From an uncultured Dokdonia sp. (GTDB lineage: Bacteria; Bacteroidota; Bacteroidia; Flavobacteriales; Flavobacteriaceae): a stretch of 49,466 nt of DNA. Below, piece after piece: positions 1 through 6,974 of the stretch (the first letter of the stretch is position 1; every line of letters begins with the position of its first letter). The DNA is taken from assembly GCF_947492535.1 (NCBI RefSeq), contig NZ_CANLNH010000023.1, positions 1-49,466 on the forward strand, read 5' to 3'. The notes beneath the pieces were generated by a model that was given only the letters and a program-made list of their open reading frames with translations, did no database searches and was not told the origin of the DNA. Made by a program: the position numbers and the translations under genes.

Positions 1-77
1 TTTAGGAGTTTAGGAGTTTAGGAGTTTAGGAGTTTAGGAGTTTAGGAGTTTAGGAGTTTAGGAGTTTAGGAGTTTAG
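1..77. repeat. 8-bp tandem repeat (TTTAGGAG)n at left window edge
   Basis: Nine full copies of TTTAGGAG plus TTTAG run from the first base to 77. The array is cut by the window edge, so its true length is unknown. The opposite edge carries nine copies of CTCCTCAA, whose reverse complement TTGAGGAG differs from this unit by one base. Arrays like this often break short-read assemblies. Confidence 0.97.
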
Positions 78-200
78 AAAAGATATATAAGATACGATTA
101 TAGTAATTTATATTGAAGTATTTAATAATAAGATTTCCTCCTTCGAGGAAATGAAATAGATTGTGTAAGGTGATTGAAATCACCGACAAGAAGTAGAAAT

Positions 201-234
201 AGAGTAATACTCTAACGATAGAGTAGTACTCTAT
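201..234. repeat. Two spaced palindromes AGAGTAnTACTCT
   Basis: AGAGTA-A-TACTCT (201-213) and AGAGTA-G-TACTCT (220-232) sit 19 bp apart. The second extends to a 17-bp perfect palindrome (218-234). The spacing is close to two helical turns, which would suit a protein dimer on each site, but no gene starts nearby, so they may equally be RNA hairpins or repeat debris. Confidence 0.6.
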
Positions 235-254
235 TTTGTGTTTTTGAAAAACTT

Positions 255-390
255 TTCCCCTTGGAGAGGAAAGGTGGCTGTGTGGGGGTAACGAGACACA
301 GACGGAAGGGAGCGTATACTATGTTTGTTAGAATAGGTAATTTCGATACAATTTAAATCTTCACGATGTTTCGTTTTAAAATCACTCAAT
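255..390. repeat. 136-bp direct repeat, copy 1
   Basis: It begins around TTCCCCTTGGAGAGG and ends at ATCACTCAAT. The copy at 605-740 matches over the whole length with scattered substitutions and small indels. It includes the segment GAGACACAGACGGAAGGGAG, part of which recurs a third time at 758-788. Confidence 0.85.
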
Positions 391-565
391 TATCTATTTT
401 TTGAAACTTAAAAGCTCTTTCTTTTGGAGAGAGATGAAACTCTTATGAATAACACACCCCTTAGTCCCCTCTTTTTAGAGGGGAAACTCATACCCCTATC
501 TGGAGGGTTGTATATTATACGCTTTAACATTTCGTTCTCCCTGTGGTTGTTAATCTCACAAGATC

Positions 566-579
566 GCTTTCGCGAAAGC
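566..579. repeat. GCTTTCGCGAAAGC palindrome (intergenic)
   Basis: Perfect 14-bp palindrome, one of ten exact copies in this window. A degenerate relative with the same TTTCGCGAAA core lies at 832-845. Confidence 0.95.
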
Positions 580-604
580 AAACCATTAGTTATTAAAAAG
601 CTCC

Positions 605-740
605 TTCCCTTGGAGAGGGAAGGTGGCTGTGTGGAGGTAACGAGACACAGACGGAAGGGAGCGTATACTACGTTTATTAGAATAGGTAATTTCGATACAA
701 TTTTAAATCTTCACGATGTTTTGTTTTAAAATCATTCAAT
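605..740. repeat. 136-bp direct repeat, copy 2
   Basis: Second copy of the block at 255-390, same orientation, ending at ATCATTCAAT. The offset of 350 bp and the scattered differences suggest an old duplication or a dispersed element rather than a recent tandem duplication. Confidence 0.85.
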
Positions 741-757
741 CACCAATATTTTCCTTA

Positions 758-788
758 GAGACAGAAGGGAGCGTATACTATGTTTGTT
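758..788. repeat. Partial third copy of the left-edge repeat
   Basis: About 31 bases matching the middle of the two longer copies (GAGACAGAAGGGAG, then GCGTATACTATGTTTG). It is truncated on both sides. Confidence 0.7.
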
Positions 789-908
789 TTCCAGAGTAGA
801 TGCCTTCGATACGTTATTGCAACGAGCATACCTTTTCGCGAAAGCGGAATGATGTTTATAAAAATAGATACCTATCTTTACTTCCTAAATAACTACCCAT
901 AAAAATTC

Positions 909-2159
909 ATGGATTACTTTCTAATCATCACCATACTTGTAGGACTTTCGGCTGCATTTGGATATATCAATGTACGTTTTTTGAAACTGCCTAACACTAT
1001 TGGCTTGATGCTCATTACTATTGTATTTACACTAGCGATATTTGCTTTGAGTTATATTGATGATACCTTGTTACATGCTGAGCGTTATATTATCAAACAG
1101 ATAGATTTTAGGACCGTACTACTGGATATTATGTTGAGTTTCCTACTATTTGCAGGCGCATTACATACAAATTTTGAACAGCTCAAAATACAACGATGGC
1201 CGGTATTAGTTTTTTCAACGCTGGGTGTATTAGTCTCTACATTTCTAGTAGGGGCTGTGATGTATTATTTATTGCCTTTATTCGGATTGCAGGTCGCTTT
1301 TATTCACTGTTTATTGTTTGGGGCGTTGATCTCTCCTACAGACCCCATAGCTGTGTTAGGAATCTTAAAACAAGCTGGAGCTCCAAAAAAACTAGAAACC
1401 AAAATAGTAGGCGAATCCTTATTTAATGATGGTGTAGGCGTTGTTGTGTTTCTTACTATTTTTCAAATCGCTTCCTTTGGAACAGAAAATATAGAGGTGT
1501 CTGCAATTTTTAAACTATTTGGTCAAGAAGTAATTGGAGGTATCGGTTTAGGCGCTATTATAGGATGGATTGTATATCGTCTCATGAAATCTATAGACGA
1601 TTATTATATAGAAGTTATTATTACCCTTGCTGGCGTGATGGTAGGAACCGCTATTGCACATAAGTTTCACCTTTCTGCACCACTTGCTATGGTAACTGCG
1701 GGACTTATTGTAGGAAATGATACCATACGAGGCACTGCTATGTCTGAAATCACAGAGAGTTATGTAGATAAATTCTGGGAACTCATCGATATTTTATTGA
1801 ATGCCTTACTGTTTGTTTTAATTGGTATGGAGATGCTGGTACTTGTCGTAGAAGGCAAATATGTAGTTGCAGGATTATTAGCTATTCCTATAGTGTTACT
1901 ATGCCGTTATGCGTCTTTATTAGTCCCTATTAATTTCTTTAAAAAACGATTGGATTTTGTGCCTCAAACCAATCTTATTATGACATGGGGCGGATTGCGA
2001 GGCGGAATTTCTATAGCACTTGCTTTAGGACTTTCTGATGAGATGAATAGAGAGTTGTTTCTAGTAATTACCTATGTAATTGTTGTTTTTTCTATACTTG
2101 TACAAGGACTCACCATTGGGAAGTTAGTGACATGGGCGCAAAAGAGAGGATTAAAGTAG
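909..2159 (+). CDS. Cation/proton antiporter, CPA1 (NhaP-type) family
   Basis: An inner-membrane secondary transporter predicted to exchange Na+ (or K+) for H+, for pH and salt homeostasis. The 416-residue protein is almost wholly hydrophobic, with about 12 membrane segments, the usual CPA1 size. The core signature is clear: SPTDP at residues 142-146, then GESLFND at 168-174, where the Asp/Asn pair and nearby acids form the CPA1 ion-binding site. A third conserved piece, TWGGLRGG, is near residue 360. There is no large cytoplasmic tail. The ATG at 909 starts right at the first membrane segment; no Shine-Dalgarno is visible, as is normal in Bacteroidetes. It stands alone, followed by a long-range hairpin at 2212-2285. 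Substrate ion and direction cannot be read from sequence. Confidence 0.93.
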   Translation: MDYFLIITILVGLSAAFGYINVRFLKLPNTIGLMLITIVFTLAIFALSYIDDTLLHAERYIIKQIDFRTVLLDIMLSFLLFAGALHTNFEQLKIQRWPVLVFSTLGVLVSTFLVGAVMYYLLPLFGLQVAFIHCLLFGALISPTDPIAVLGILKQAGAPKKLETKIVGESLFNDGVGVVVFLTIFQIASFGTENIEVSAIFKLFGQEVIGGIGLGAIIGWIVYRLMKSIDDYYIEVIITLAGVMVGTAIAHKFHLSAPLAMVTAGLIVGNDTIRGTAMSEITESYVDKFWELIDILLNALLFVLIGMEMLVLVVEGKYVVAGLLAIPIVLLCRYASLLVPINFFKKRLDFVPQTNLIMTWGGLRGGISIALALGLSDEMNRELFLVITYVIVVFSILVQGLTIGKLVTWAQKRGLK

Positions 2160-2211
2160 GATTAGTTTTTCTTGTTAGCATGCTTACTTTTTTAAATTCG
2201 AATATGTCTTT

Positions 2212-2285
2212 CCCCGACCCTAAAGGGCGGACACATTCTCAAATTGTTAGGATATTTAAAATTTTCACTCCCTTTAGGGTTGGGG
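2212..2285. other. 16-bp inverted repeat downstream of antiporter gene
   Basis: Left arm CCCCGACCCTAAAGGG (2212-2227) and right arm CCCTTTAGGGTTGGGG (2270-2285) pair over 16 positions with one G-U, around a 42-nt loop. There is no U-run after it, so it is not a typical Rho-independent terminator. It may stabilise the mRNA 3' end or be a dispersed repeat. Confidence 0.6.
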
Positions 2286-2401
2286 AATTGAAAATTTGAT
2301 GCTTAAGTTATATCTACAAAGCGCGTACAAAAAAGGATTCGAGGCAAAGAATAAAGGTTGCGACATCAAATTCTCTTTATTTTACCAAAATGCACATAAG
2401 T

Positions 2402-2435
2402 TTGAAAATAGTCTTCTTCTAAAATGATATTTTTG
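2402..2435 (+). promoter_or_regulatory. Candidate Bacteroidetes promoter of the TrmH-family gene at 2440
   Basis: TTG (2402-2404), 23 bases, then TATTTTTG (2428-2435), which fits the TTG-N17-23-TAnnTTTG consensus exactly. The -7 box ends only 4 bases before the ATG at 2440, so the transcript would be leaderless or nearly so. Confidence 0.5.
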
Positions 2436-2439
2436 CTAT

Positions 2440-2901
2440 ATGAAAGTAGACAATTTCACCAATGAATTTTTTGGTGTAGGCATTCAAAATGGAAAAACGC
2501 CTGAAAACTTAGGTGTCTTATGGAGAAGTGCTCAAAACCTAGGCGCAAGCTTTATTTTTACCATTGGAAATCGCTATGCAAAACAAGCAAGTGATACCCA
2601 TAATGCAGTCAAAGCAATGCCCTATTTTCATTATGATACCTTTACCGATTTTTACAACCATCTGCCAAAGGGAGCAAGACTCGTAGGGGTAGAAATGCAT
2701 GAAACGTCAGAGCCGTTAGAAACCTTTGAACATCCGAGGCGTTGTGTTTATCTCTTAGGAGCCGAAGATCACGGACTCTCAAAAGAAGCCATCGAGAAAT
2801 CTCATTTCCTAGTACAGTTTCCTTCAGAAATGAGTCTGAATGTAGCCGTTGCAGGAAGTATCGTGCTGTATGATAGAACTCGTGCAAAACCAAGATCATG
2901 A
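2440..2901 (+). CDS. TrmH/SpoU-family RNA methyltransferase (small, single SPOUT domain)
   Basis: Predicted S-adenosylmethionine-dependent 2'-O-methyltransferase acting on tRNA or rRNA ribose. At 153 residues it is a bare SPOUT domain with no substrate-binding extension, like the TrmL subgroup. Motif 1 (residues 23-35, with N23 and catalytic-type R29), motif 2 (GAEDHGLS, 107-114) and motif 3 (SLNVAVAGSIVLYD, 132-145) are all intact and form the trefoil knot. The start fits the family, which begins a few residues before the first strand. A promoter with a perfect -7 box lies immediately upstream. The 3' end overlaps the convergent membrane-protein gene by 6 bases. The RNA target is not deducible; a second TrmH-family gene lies 2 kb downstream. 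Confidence 0.88.
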   Translation: MKVDNFTNEFFGVGIQNGKTPENLGVLWRSAQNLGASFIFTIGNRYAKQASDTHNAVKAMPYFHYDTFTDFYNHLPKGARLVGVEMHETSEPLETFEHPRRCVYLLGAEDHGLSKEAIEKSHFLVQFPSEMSLNVAVAGSIVLYDRTRAKPRS

Positions 2902-3408
2902 TCTTATTATTTCATAATCTTTAAGCGTGTTGTACATAAAATAGTGTAGCATTTTCATTTCTTTTTTCCCAGCTTCCTTTCCTAATCTTCCTGAAAAGTA
3001 GAGAACAAACCAAAGGATAAAAAACAATACCATTAAAACTAAAGGAGTTGTAAATGAGGTTTTTAAAACAATACAACTATACATCCATATACCTGCGCTA
3101 ATAAATAGGGTCGCCACAATAAAATGCAAAAACATAAATAATGTCCAGACGGTAGGTTTAGGCCCAAAAAGCCCTTTAAGTACTGTAGGTTGTTGATCTA
3201 ATTTATAAATTTCCAGATGTAGTTGAGGTGACCAAAAATGCTGTTTGTGTTTTGGGATTCTAATAAACACATGATCATCAACACGACTTATTATAAAATC
3301 TTTTTGTGTTTCGGCTACCTCTTTAAATGCATGTAATACATTCTCAGGCAATGCATTCAGTTCCAGTGAGAATCTAGGACGTAATGTAATATCATTAGAA
3401 AATTCCAT
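2896..3408 (-). CDS. Conserved small membrane protein, function unknown
   Basis: I do not recognise a functional family. The first ~85 residues are soluble and begin MEFSNDITLRPRF, a pattern I associate with a flavobacterial family of hypothetical proteins. Two hydrophobic helices follow (about residues 85-110 and 120-140), then a short basic and polar tail (GRLGKEAGKKEMK). This suggests two membrane segments with both ends on the same side. I chose the internal ATG at 3408 because the 10 codons before it (start at 3438) are Leu-rich and look like untranslated leader; the longer form is possible. The gene is convergent with the TrmH-family gene and overlaps its stop by 6 bases. Confidence 0.7.
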   Translation of the reverse strand: MEFSNDITLRPRFSLELNALPENVLHAFKEVAETQKDFIISRVDDHVFIRIPKHKQHFWSPQLHLEIYKLDQQPTVLKGLFGPKPTVWTLFMFLHFIVATLFISAGIWMYSCIVLKTSFTTPLVLMVLFFILWFVLYFSGRLGKEAGKKEMKMLHYFMYNTLKDYEIIRS

Positions 3409-3524
3409 AAGGTCTAAATGTAGAAGGTTCAGAAGCAAAAAATGATGACATTTATCATAGGGAACGGATTATGAAGAATTTTTGATTCTAAATTTTTACG
3501 CTTTCGCGAAATCGAGCTAGCGAG

Positions 3525-3546
3525 ACCTGCCTGCCGGCAGGCAGGT
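3525..3546. repeat. 22-bp perfect palindrome rich in GC
   Basis: Half-site ACCTGCCTGCC is followed directly by its exact reverse complement, with no loop. It is strikingly GC-rich for this AT-rich intergenic region and sits 20 bases after a degenerate copy of the TTTCGCGAAA palindrome (3500-3513). Looks like a dispersed palindromic repeat. Confidence 0.9.
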
Positions 3547-3617
3547 TCACGACCAATGGGAGAGTGAAACGCTAAAGCGTACCCAGAAACCAAAGAAGTT
3601 AATTAGATAACGTATCC

Positions 3618-3652
3618 TAACCATTAACCATTAACCATTAACCATGAACCAT
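3618..3652. repeat. 7-bp tandem repeat (TAACCAT)4 upstream of era
   Basis: Four exact TAACCAT units (3618-3645) and one GAACCAT variant (3646-3652). Degenerate direct repeats follow (ACTCTTGACTCTTGAG, then ATTTGAAATTTGCGATTTGG), so the whole 3618-3710 tract looks like decayed microsatellites. They lead right into the era promoter. Confidence 0.9.
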
Positions 3653-3693
3653 GAACTCTTGACTCTTGAGATTTGAAATTTGCGATTTGGTAA

Positions 3694-3726
3694 TTGATCA
3701 TTTGAGATTTATATACCCTACCTTTG
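3694..3726 (+). promoter_or_regulatory. Candidate promoter of era
   Basis: TTG (3694-3696), 22 bases, then TACCTTTG (3719-3726), a perfect TAnnTTTG box. The era ATG follows 16 bases later. The upstream part overlaps the decayed simple repeats. Confidence 0.6.
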
Positions 3727-3742
3727 CAGCAAATAATACCAT

Positions 3743-4627
3743 ATGTCTCATAAAGCAGGTTTTGTAAATATTATAGGAAATCCTAATGTAGGAAAGAGTA
3801 CGCTTATGAATGCGTTTGTAGGAGAGCGATTATCTATTATCACCTCAAAAGCACAAACCACGCGTCACCGTATATTAGGAATTGTAAATGGAGAAGATTT
3901 TCAGGTTGTTTTAAGTGATACACCCGGTATCATAAAACCCGCATACGAGTTACAAGCATCGATGATGGACTTTGTAAAAAGTGCGTTTGAAGATGCAGAT
4001 GTGCTTTTATATCTCGTAGAATTAGGTGAAAAAGAATTGAAAGATGAAGCCTTCTTTACTAAAATTCGCAATGCTAAAATCCCTGTATTATTATTAATTA
4101 ATAAGATTGATAAAGGGAATGAAGAACTCTTAGGAGCAGCACTCCAATTATGGTCTGAAAAAGTACCTAATGCTGAGGTGTTTGCTATTTCAGCACTAGA
4201 AAATTTTGGAGTAGAAGAAGTATTTAAGCGTATTATAGAAGTACTTCCAGATTCACCTCCATTTTATCCTAAAGATCAGCTTACTGATAAGCCAGAGCGC
4301 TTTTTTGTAAATGAGATTGTACGTGAGAAAATCTTAATGCATTATAAAAAAGAGATCCCATATTCAGTTGAGATAGAAACGGAAGAGTTCTTTGAAGAAG
4401 ATACCATTATCCGTATGCGATCTGTGATTATGGTAGAGCGCGATAGTCAGAAAGGAATCATTATAGGGCATAAAGGAACGGCACTTAAAAGAGTAGGTGT
4501 AGAAGCGCGTAAAGATTTGGAAAAATTCTTTGGCAAGCAAGTGCATTTAGAACTGTATGTAAAGGTGAATAAAAACTGGCGTAGTGATCAGAAGCAATTA
4601 CGTCGTTTTGGGTATAATCAGAAATAG
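3743..4627 (+). CDS. era: GTPase Era, 30S ribosome assembly factor
   Basis: Era binds the 3' end of 16S rRNA and checks late maturation of the small ribosomal subunit; it works in the cytoplasm and at the membrane. The 294-residue length is normal. All G motifs are intact: GNPNVGKST (P-loop, 12-20), the switch I Thr near T39-T40, DTPG (59-62), NKID (120-123) and SAL (150-152). The C-terminal KH RNA-binding domain carries its GHKG loop (242-245) and the family ending of basic residues. The ATG is fixed by the start of the G domain and by a good upstream promoter. The gene is monocistronic here; the 260 bases after it contain no gene. Confidence 0.98.
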   Translation: MSHKAGFVNIIGNPNVGKSTLMNAFVGERLSIITSKAQTTRHRILGIVNGEDFQVVLSDTPGIIKPAYELQASMMDFVKSAFEDADVLLYLVELGEKELKDEAFFTKIRNAKIPVLLLINKIDKGNEELLGAALQLWSEKVPNAEVFAISALENFGVEEVFKRIIEVLPDSPPFYPKDQLTDKPERFFVNEIVREKILMHYKKEIPYSVEIETEEFFEEDTIIRMRSVIMVERDSQKGIIIGHKGTALKRVGVEARKDLEKFFGKQVHLELYVKVNKNWRSDQKQLRRFGYNQK

Positions 4628-4771
4628 TATTTGAGAAAAGAATATAGATCACTTTGCTTATAGAACATAGACTTATATATTATTATGAATACATGTTTTT
4701 ATAATTGGAAAACAGAACTAATAAAATAAGCAATAACTACTGAGGCAATCTAAAAAGTATATTTGAATGTC

Positions 4772-4792
4772 ATTCTGAATTTATTTCAGAAT
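4772..4792. other. Small hairpin between era and trmH-like gene
   Basis: ATTCTGAA (4772-4779) pairs with TTCAGAAT (4785-4792) around a 5-nt loop. There is no clear U-run. It may be a short dispersed hairpin repeat; nothing else is visible in 4628-4888 except a small GTCC/GGAC hairpin near 4870. Confidence 0.5.
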
Positions 4793-4888
4793 CATACATC
4801 GTTTTTTAATGTGATGAGAAACTAAAACAAGTTCAGTTTGACTAAAATTTAGATTTTTAGTTACCCTAGTCCGAAGGACAGATAGCGT

Positions 4889-5422
4889 ATGAATAGAAAA
4901 TTAAAAAATAGCGAACTCACCCGAAAGTCGGTAACTGAGTTTAAGGCTTCAGAAAAAACACCTTTAATTATTATTCTGGATAACATACGAAGTCTTAATA
5001 ATATAGGCTCTGTTTTTCGCACAGCCGATGCTTTTTTGATTCAGAAAATCTATTTATGCGGAATCACAGCACAGCCTCCACATCGCGAGATTCAGAAAAC
5101 AGCATTAGGCGCTACCGATGCTGTAGATTGGGAATATGTAGAAGATACGGTTACGCTTTCGCGAAAGCTAAAACAGGATCATATCCATTTATGTGCTATT
5201 GAGCAAGCAGAAGATGCCGTAATGCTTAATGAGTTTACGCCTGAAAAAGGAAAAACCTATGCTATTATCTTTGGAAATGAAGTAAAAGGCGTACAGCAAG
5301 AAGTCGTTTCAGAAAGTGACACCGTGATCGAGATCCCTCAATTTGGCACCAAACACTCTCTAAACATCTCCGTCTCTTGCGGGGTAGTTGTATGGGACTT
5401 GTTTTCTAAGATGAACGTATAG
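4889..5422 (+). CDS. TrmH-family RNA methyltransferase
   Basis: Predicted SAM-dependent ribose 2'-O-methyltransferase for tRNA or rRNA. Of its 177 residues, about 20 form a short basic N-terminal segment ahead of the SPOUT domain. Motif 1 NNIGSVFRTADAF (37-49, with N38 and R44), motif 2 FGNEVKGV (128-135) and motif 3 with SLN at 157-159 are intact. It is distinct from the smaller TrmH-family protein encoded at 2440. Two oddities stand out. The GCTTTCGCGAAAGC palindrome lies inside the gene and encodes LSRK around residues 90-93, a variable loop. And the last nine codons (DLFSKMNV plus stop) are the first member of the repeat array that follows, so this 3' end has been copied several times downstream. 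Confidence 0.9.
   Translation: MNRKLKNSELTRKSVTEFKASEKTPLIIILDNIRSLNNIGSVFRTADAFLIQKIYLCGITAQPPHREIQKTALGATDAVDWEYVEDTVTLSRKLKQDHIHLCAIEQAEDAVMLNEFTPEKGKTYAIIFGNEVKGVQQEVVSESDTVIEIPQFGTKHSLNISVSCGVVVWDLFSKMNV
5155..5168. repeat. GCTTTCGCGAAAGC palindrome inside TrmH-family gene
   Basis: Exact 14-mer read in a frame that gives LSRK. It lies between motifs 1 and 2, in a region that tolerates sequence change. Confidence 0.95.
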
Positions 5423-6099
5423 AAGTGGGGTGGTTGTTTTTTTCTTTTTGTAGTTTTTGGCACAAAAAGAAAAGAACTTTCCGTTCAAGCTCTAAAAGGA
5501 TCTATTTTCTAAGATCAATGTTCAGTAGCGTGGTGGTTGTTTTAAATATTTTGTAAATTTTTGACAAAATATTTAAAACTTTCCGTTTCAATACTTCAAG
5601 GACTTGTTTTCGAAGAGGACTATATAAAACTTGGTGGTGGTTGTATTTTTTATTTCATATTTTTTTAAGGGAATAAAAAATACTTTCCGTTCATGACTTC
5701 CTTATTTTGTAAATTTTTGAAAAAATATTTAAAACTTTCTGTTTCAATACTTCAAGGACTTGTTTTCGAAGAGGACTATATGAAACTTGGTGGTGGTTTT
5801 TTATAATTTTTTGTAATCTTTTGAATCAAAAAAATATAAAATTTCCGTAAATGAACCTTTCTTTTTGTAGGTTTTTGACAAAATATTTAAAACTTTCCGT
5901 TTCAATACTTCAAGGACTTGTTTTGAAGAGGACTATATAAAACTTGGTGGTGGTTGTATTTTTTATTCCATATTTTTTTAAGGGAATAAAAAATACTTTC
6001 CGTTCATGACTTCCTTATTTTGCAATCTTTTGAAACAAAAAATCATAAAATTTCCGTTACTAATTTTCAAAGGACTTGTTTTCTAAGATGAGCGTTTAA
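5395..6099. repeat. Array of gene-3'-end copies and variable-stem hairpins
   Basis: Six units start with GGACTTGTTTTC or a close variant at 5395, 5498, 5600, 5756, 5914 and 6072, so periods are about 103, 102, 156, 158 and 158 bp. The first is the real 3' end of the upstream gene. The others encode DLFSKINVQ, DLFSKRTI, DLFSKRTI, DLF (1-base loss, then stop) and DLFSKMSV, each with a stop. All but the last unit then carry a form of TGGTGGTTGT, a hairpin and CTTTCCGTT. Stems differ: 5440-5451/5462-5473 (12 bp), 5540-5554/5564-5578 (15 bp), 5643-5656/5670-5683 (14 bp, one G-U), 5799-5813/5827-5841 (14 of 15) and 5956-5969/5983-5996 (14 bp). Longer units also hold a half-hairpin (5702-5754, 5860-5913, 6014-6071). 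Origin is unknown. Confidence 0.9.
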
Positions 6100-6100
6100 T

Positions 6101-6493
6101 TTATTGTTTTACATACTCACTCGTAACACAATCATTACAATCTCCTGTAAGTATCAATGAATTCCCTTCAATGGTTATAATTTGACCAATACCATCTCCT
6201 ACAATGAGCATTTCTCTGAACTCTCCAGACATGGTTTCTCTTACTTGAATACTATAGGCGTTTTCTGATATAATAAGATCATTATCTACTATTCTTGTAA
6301 TAGTTGTATTTGTAATTTCTAAAGTCATGCTAGTACCTGTTGATTCGGGTGTTGTTGTTTCTCCAGTAATACCTCCTGAAGAACGTACCCAATCCCAGGT
6401 GCCAATAAGATTTAAACTATTACTTTGATCATCATCATTAGAACAACCAACCATAAAAAGACTTACAAGTAGAAGAAATAGGAGCTTTTTCAT
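6101..6493 (-). CDS. Small lipoprotein, lipocalin-like fold possible
   Basis: A 130-residue predicted surface or outer-membrane lipoprotein of unknown role. A 16-residue signal peptide ends in the lipobox MVGC (Cys17), followed by SNDDD; acids right after the lipid Cys match the Bacteroidetes signal for export to the cell surface. The mature part begins LIGTWDW, typical of small beta-barrel lipoproteins of the lipocalin-like type, and ends with a CNDC pair that could form a disulfide. Its stop codon directly abuts the last unit of the repeat array, and it is convergent with the TrmH-family gene. The lipocalin comparison rests on the GTW motif and length only. Confidence 0.8.
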   Translation of the reverse strand: MKKLLFLLLVSLFMVGCSNDDDQSNSLNLIGTWDWVRSSGGITGETTTPESTGTSMTLEITNTTITRIVDNDLIISENAYSIQVRETMSGEFREMLIVGDGIGQIITIEGNSLILTGDCNDCVTSEYVKQ

Positions 6494-6914
6494 AACAATA
6501 ACTATTTACTTAATAGATACCTCATGTATAAAATAGTTGCGTATGCTAGATGTTAATTATAAAGCACGTTGTGCGTTTTGATTAAAATTATGAGATATTG
6601 AGCTTCTTTAAAAGAACAAGGATATCAAGATTTACGAATGTTGGAAAATGCATTAAACAGAAAAAATAATGGTAGGCTAGGATTTACTTTTATCAAATTA
6701 GTTGAGGTAAAAAAGAATGTAATTTTATGTATAATTTTTAGTTATTAAAATGATTTACACTATCATTAATTCTTATGAATTTTTAATTCATATTCGCGTA
6801 TTATATTGATTTTCAGTTTAATTTGATGTGCATCCTTGAAGCAAAATCTAAAAAGCTCTTAAATGGTCTTATTTTGCGTTTTATAAAATAATATTGGTTT
6901 ATAACTGTGAAAAA
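6494..6914. other. Intergenic stretch without a gene
   Basis: AT-rich DNA between the divergent lipoprotein and mutS genes. The longest credible frame I find by eye is about 36 codons from an ATG near 6638, with no recognisable features. No strong hairpin is visible. It should hold the lipoprotein promoter on the minus strand. Confidence 0.5.
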
Positions 6915-6944
6915 TTGGTGATAACTCCTATTGCATAAGATTTG
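6915..6944 (+). promoter_or_regulatory. Candidate promoter of mutS
   Basis: TTG (6915-6917), 19 bases, then AAGATTTG (6937-6944), seven of eight matches to TAnnTTTG. Transcription would start near 6948. That is downstream of the in-frame TTG at 6942 and upstream of the ATG at 6975, which supports the ATG as the start of mutS. Confidence 0.45.
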
Positions 6945-6974
6945 CAAAAATCACTCAAAAAAGTACCTTGCGAT

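Larger units (their letters stand above)
78..908. other. Gene-free, repeat-rich stretch at left edge
   Basis: I see no credible gene here. The stretch holds two operator-like palindromes (201-234), a 136-bp block present twice (255-390 and 605-740) with a third short piece (758-788), one exact and one degenerate copy of the GCTTTCGCGAAAGC palindrome, and a small hairpin CCCCTC/GAGGGG (466-483). A 101-codon open frame at 424-729 runs straight through the second copy of the block and has no recognisable protein features. Confidence 0.7.

Noticed and set aside
424-729. Open frame of 101 codons at the left edge
   Set aside because: It runs through a duplicated noncoding block, has no homology I recognise and an odd composition; read as a chance frame.
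3743-3760. Shine-Dalgarno-based start choice
   Set aside because: Bacteroidetes genes in the window lack clear Shine-Dalgarno sequences, so starts were chosen by protein features and promoters instead.
5395-6099. CRISPR array
   Set aside because: Periods vary (about 102-158), the 'spacers' are self-complementary hairpins related to each other, and no cas gene is present.
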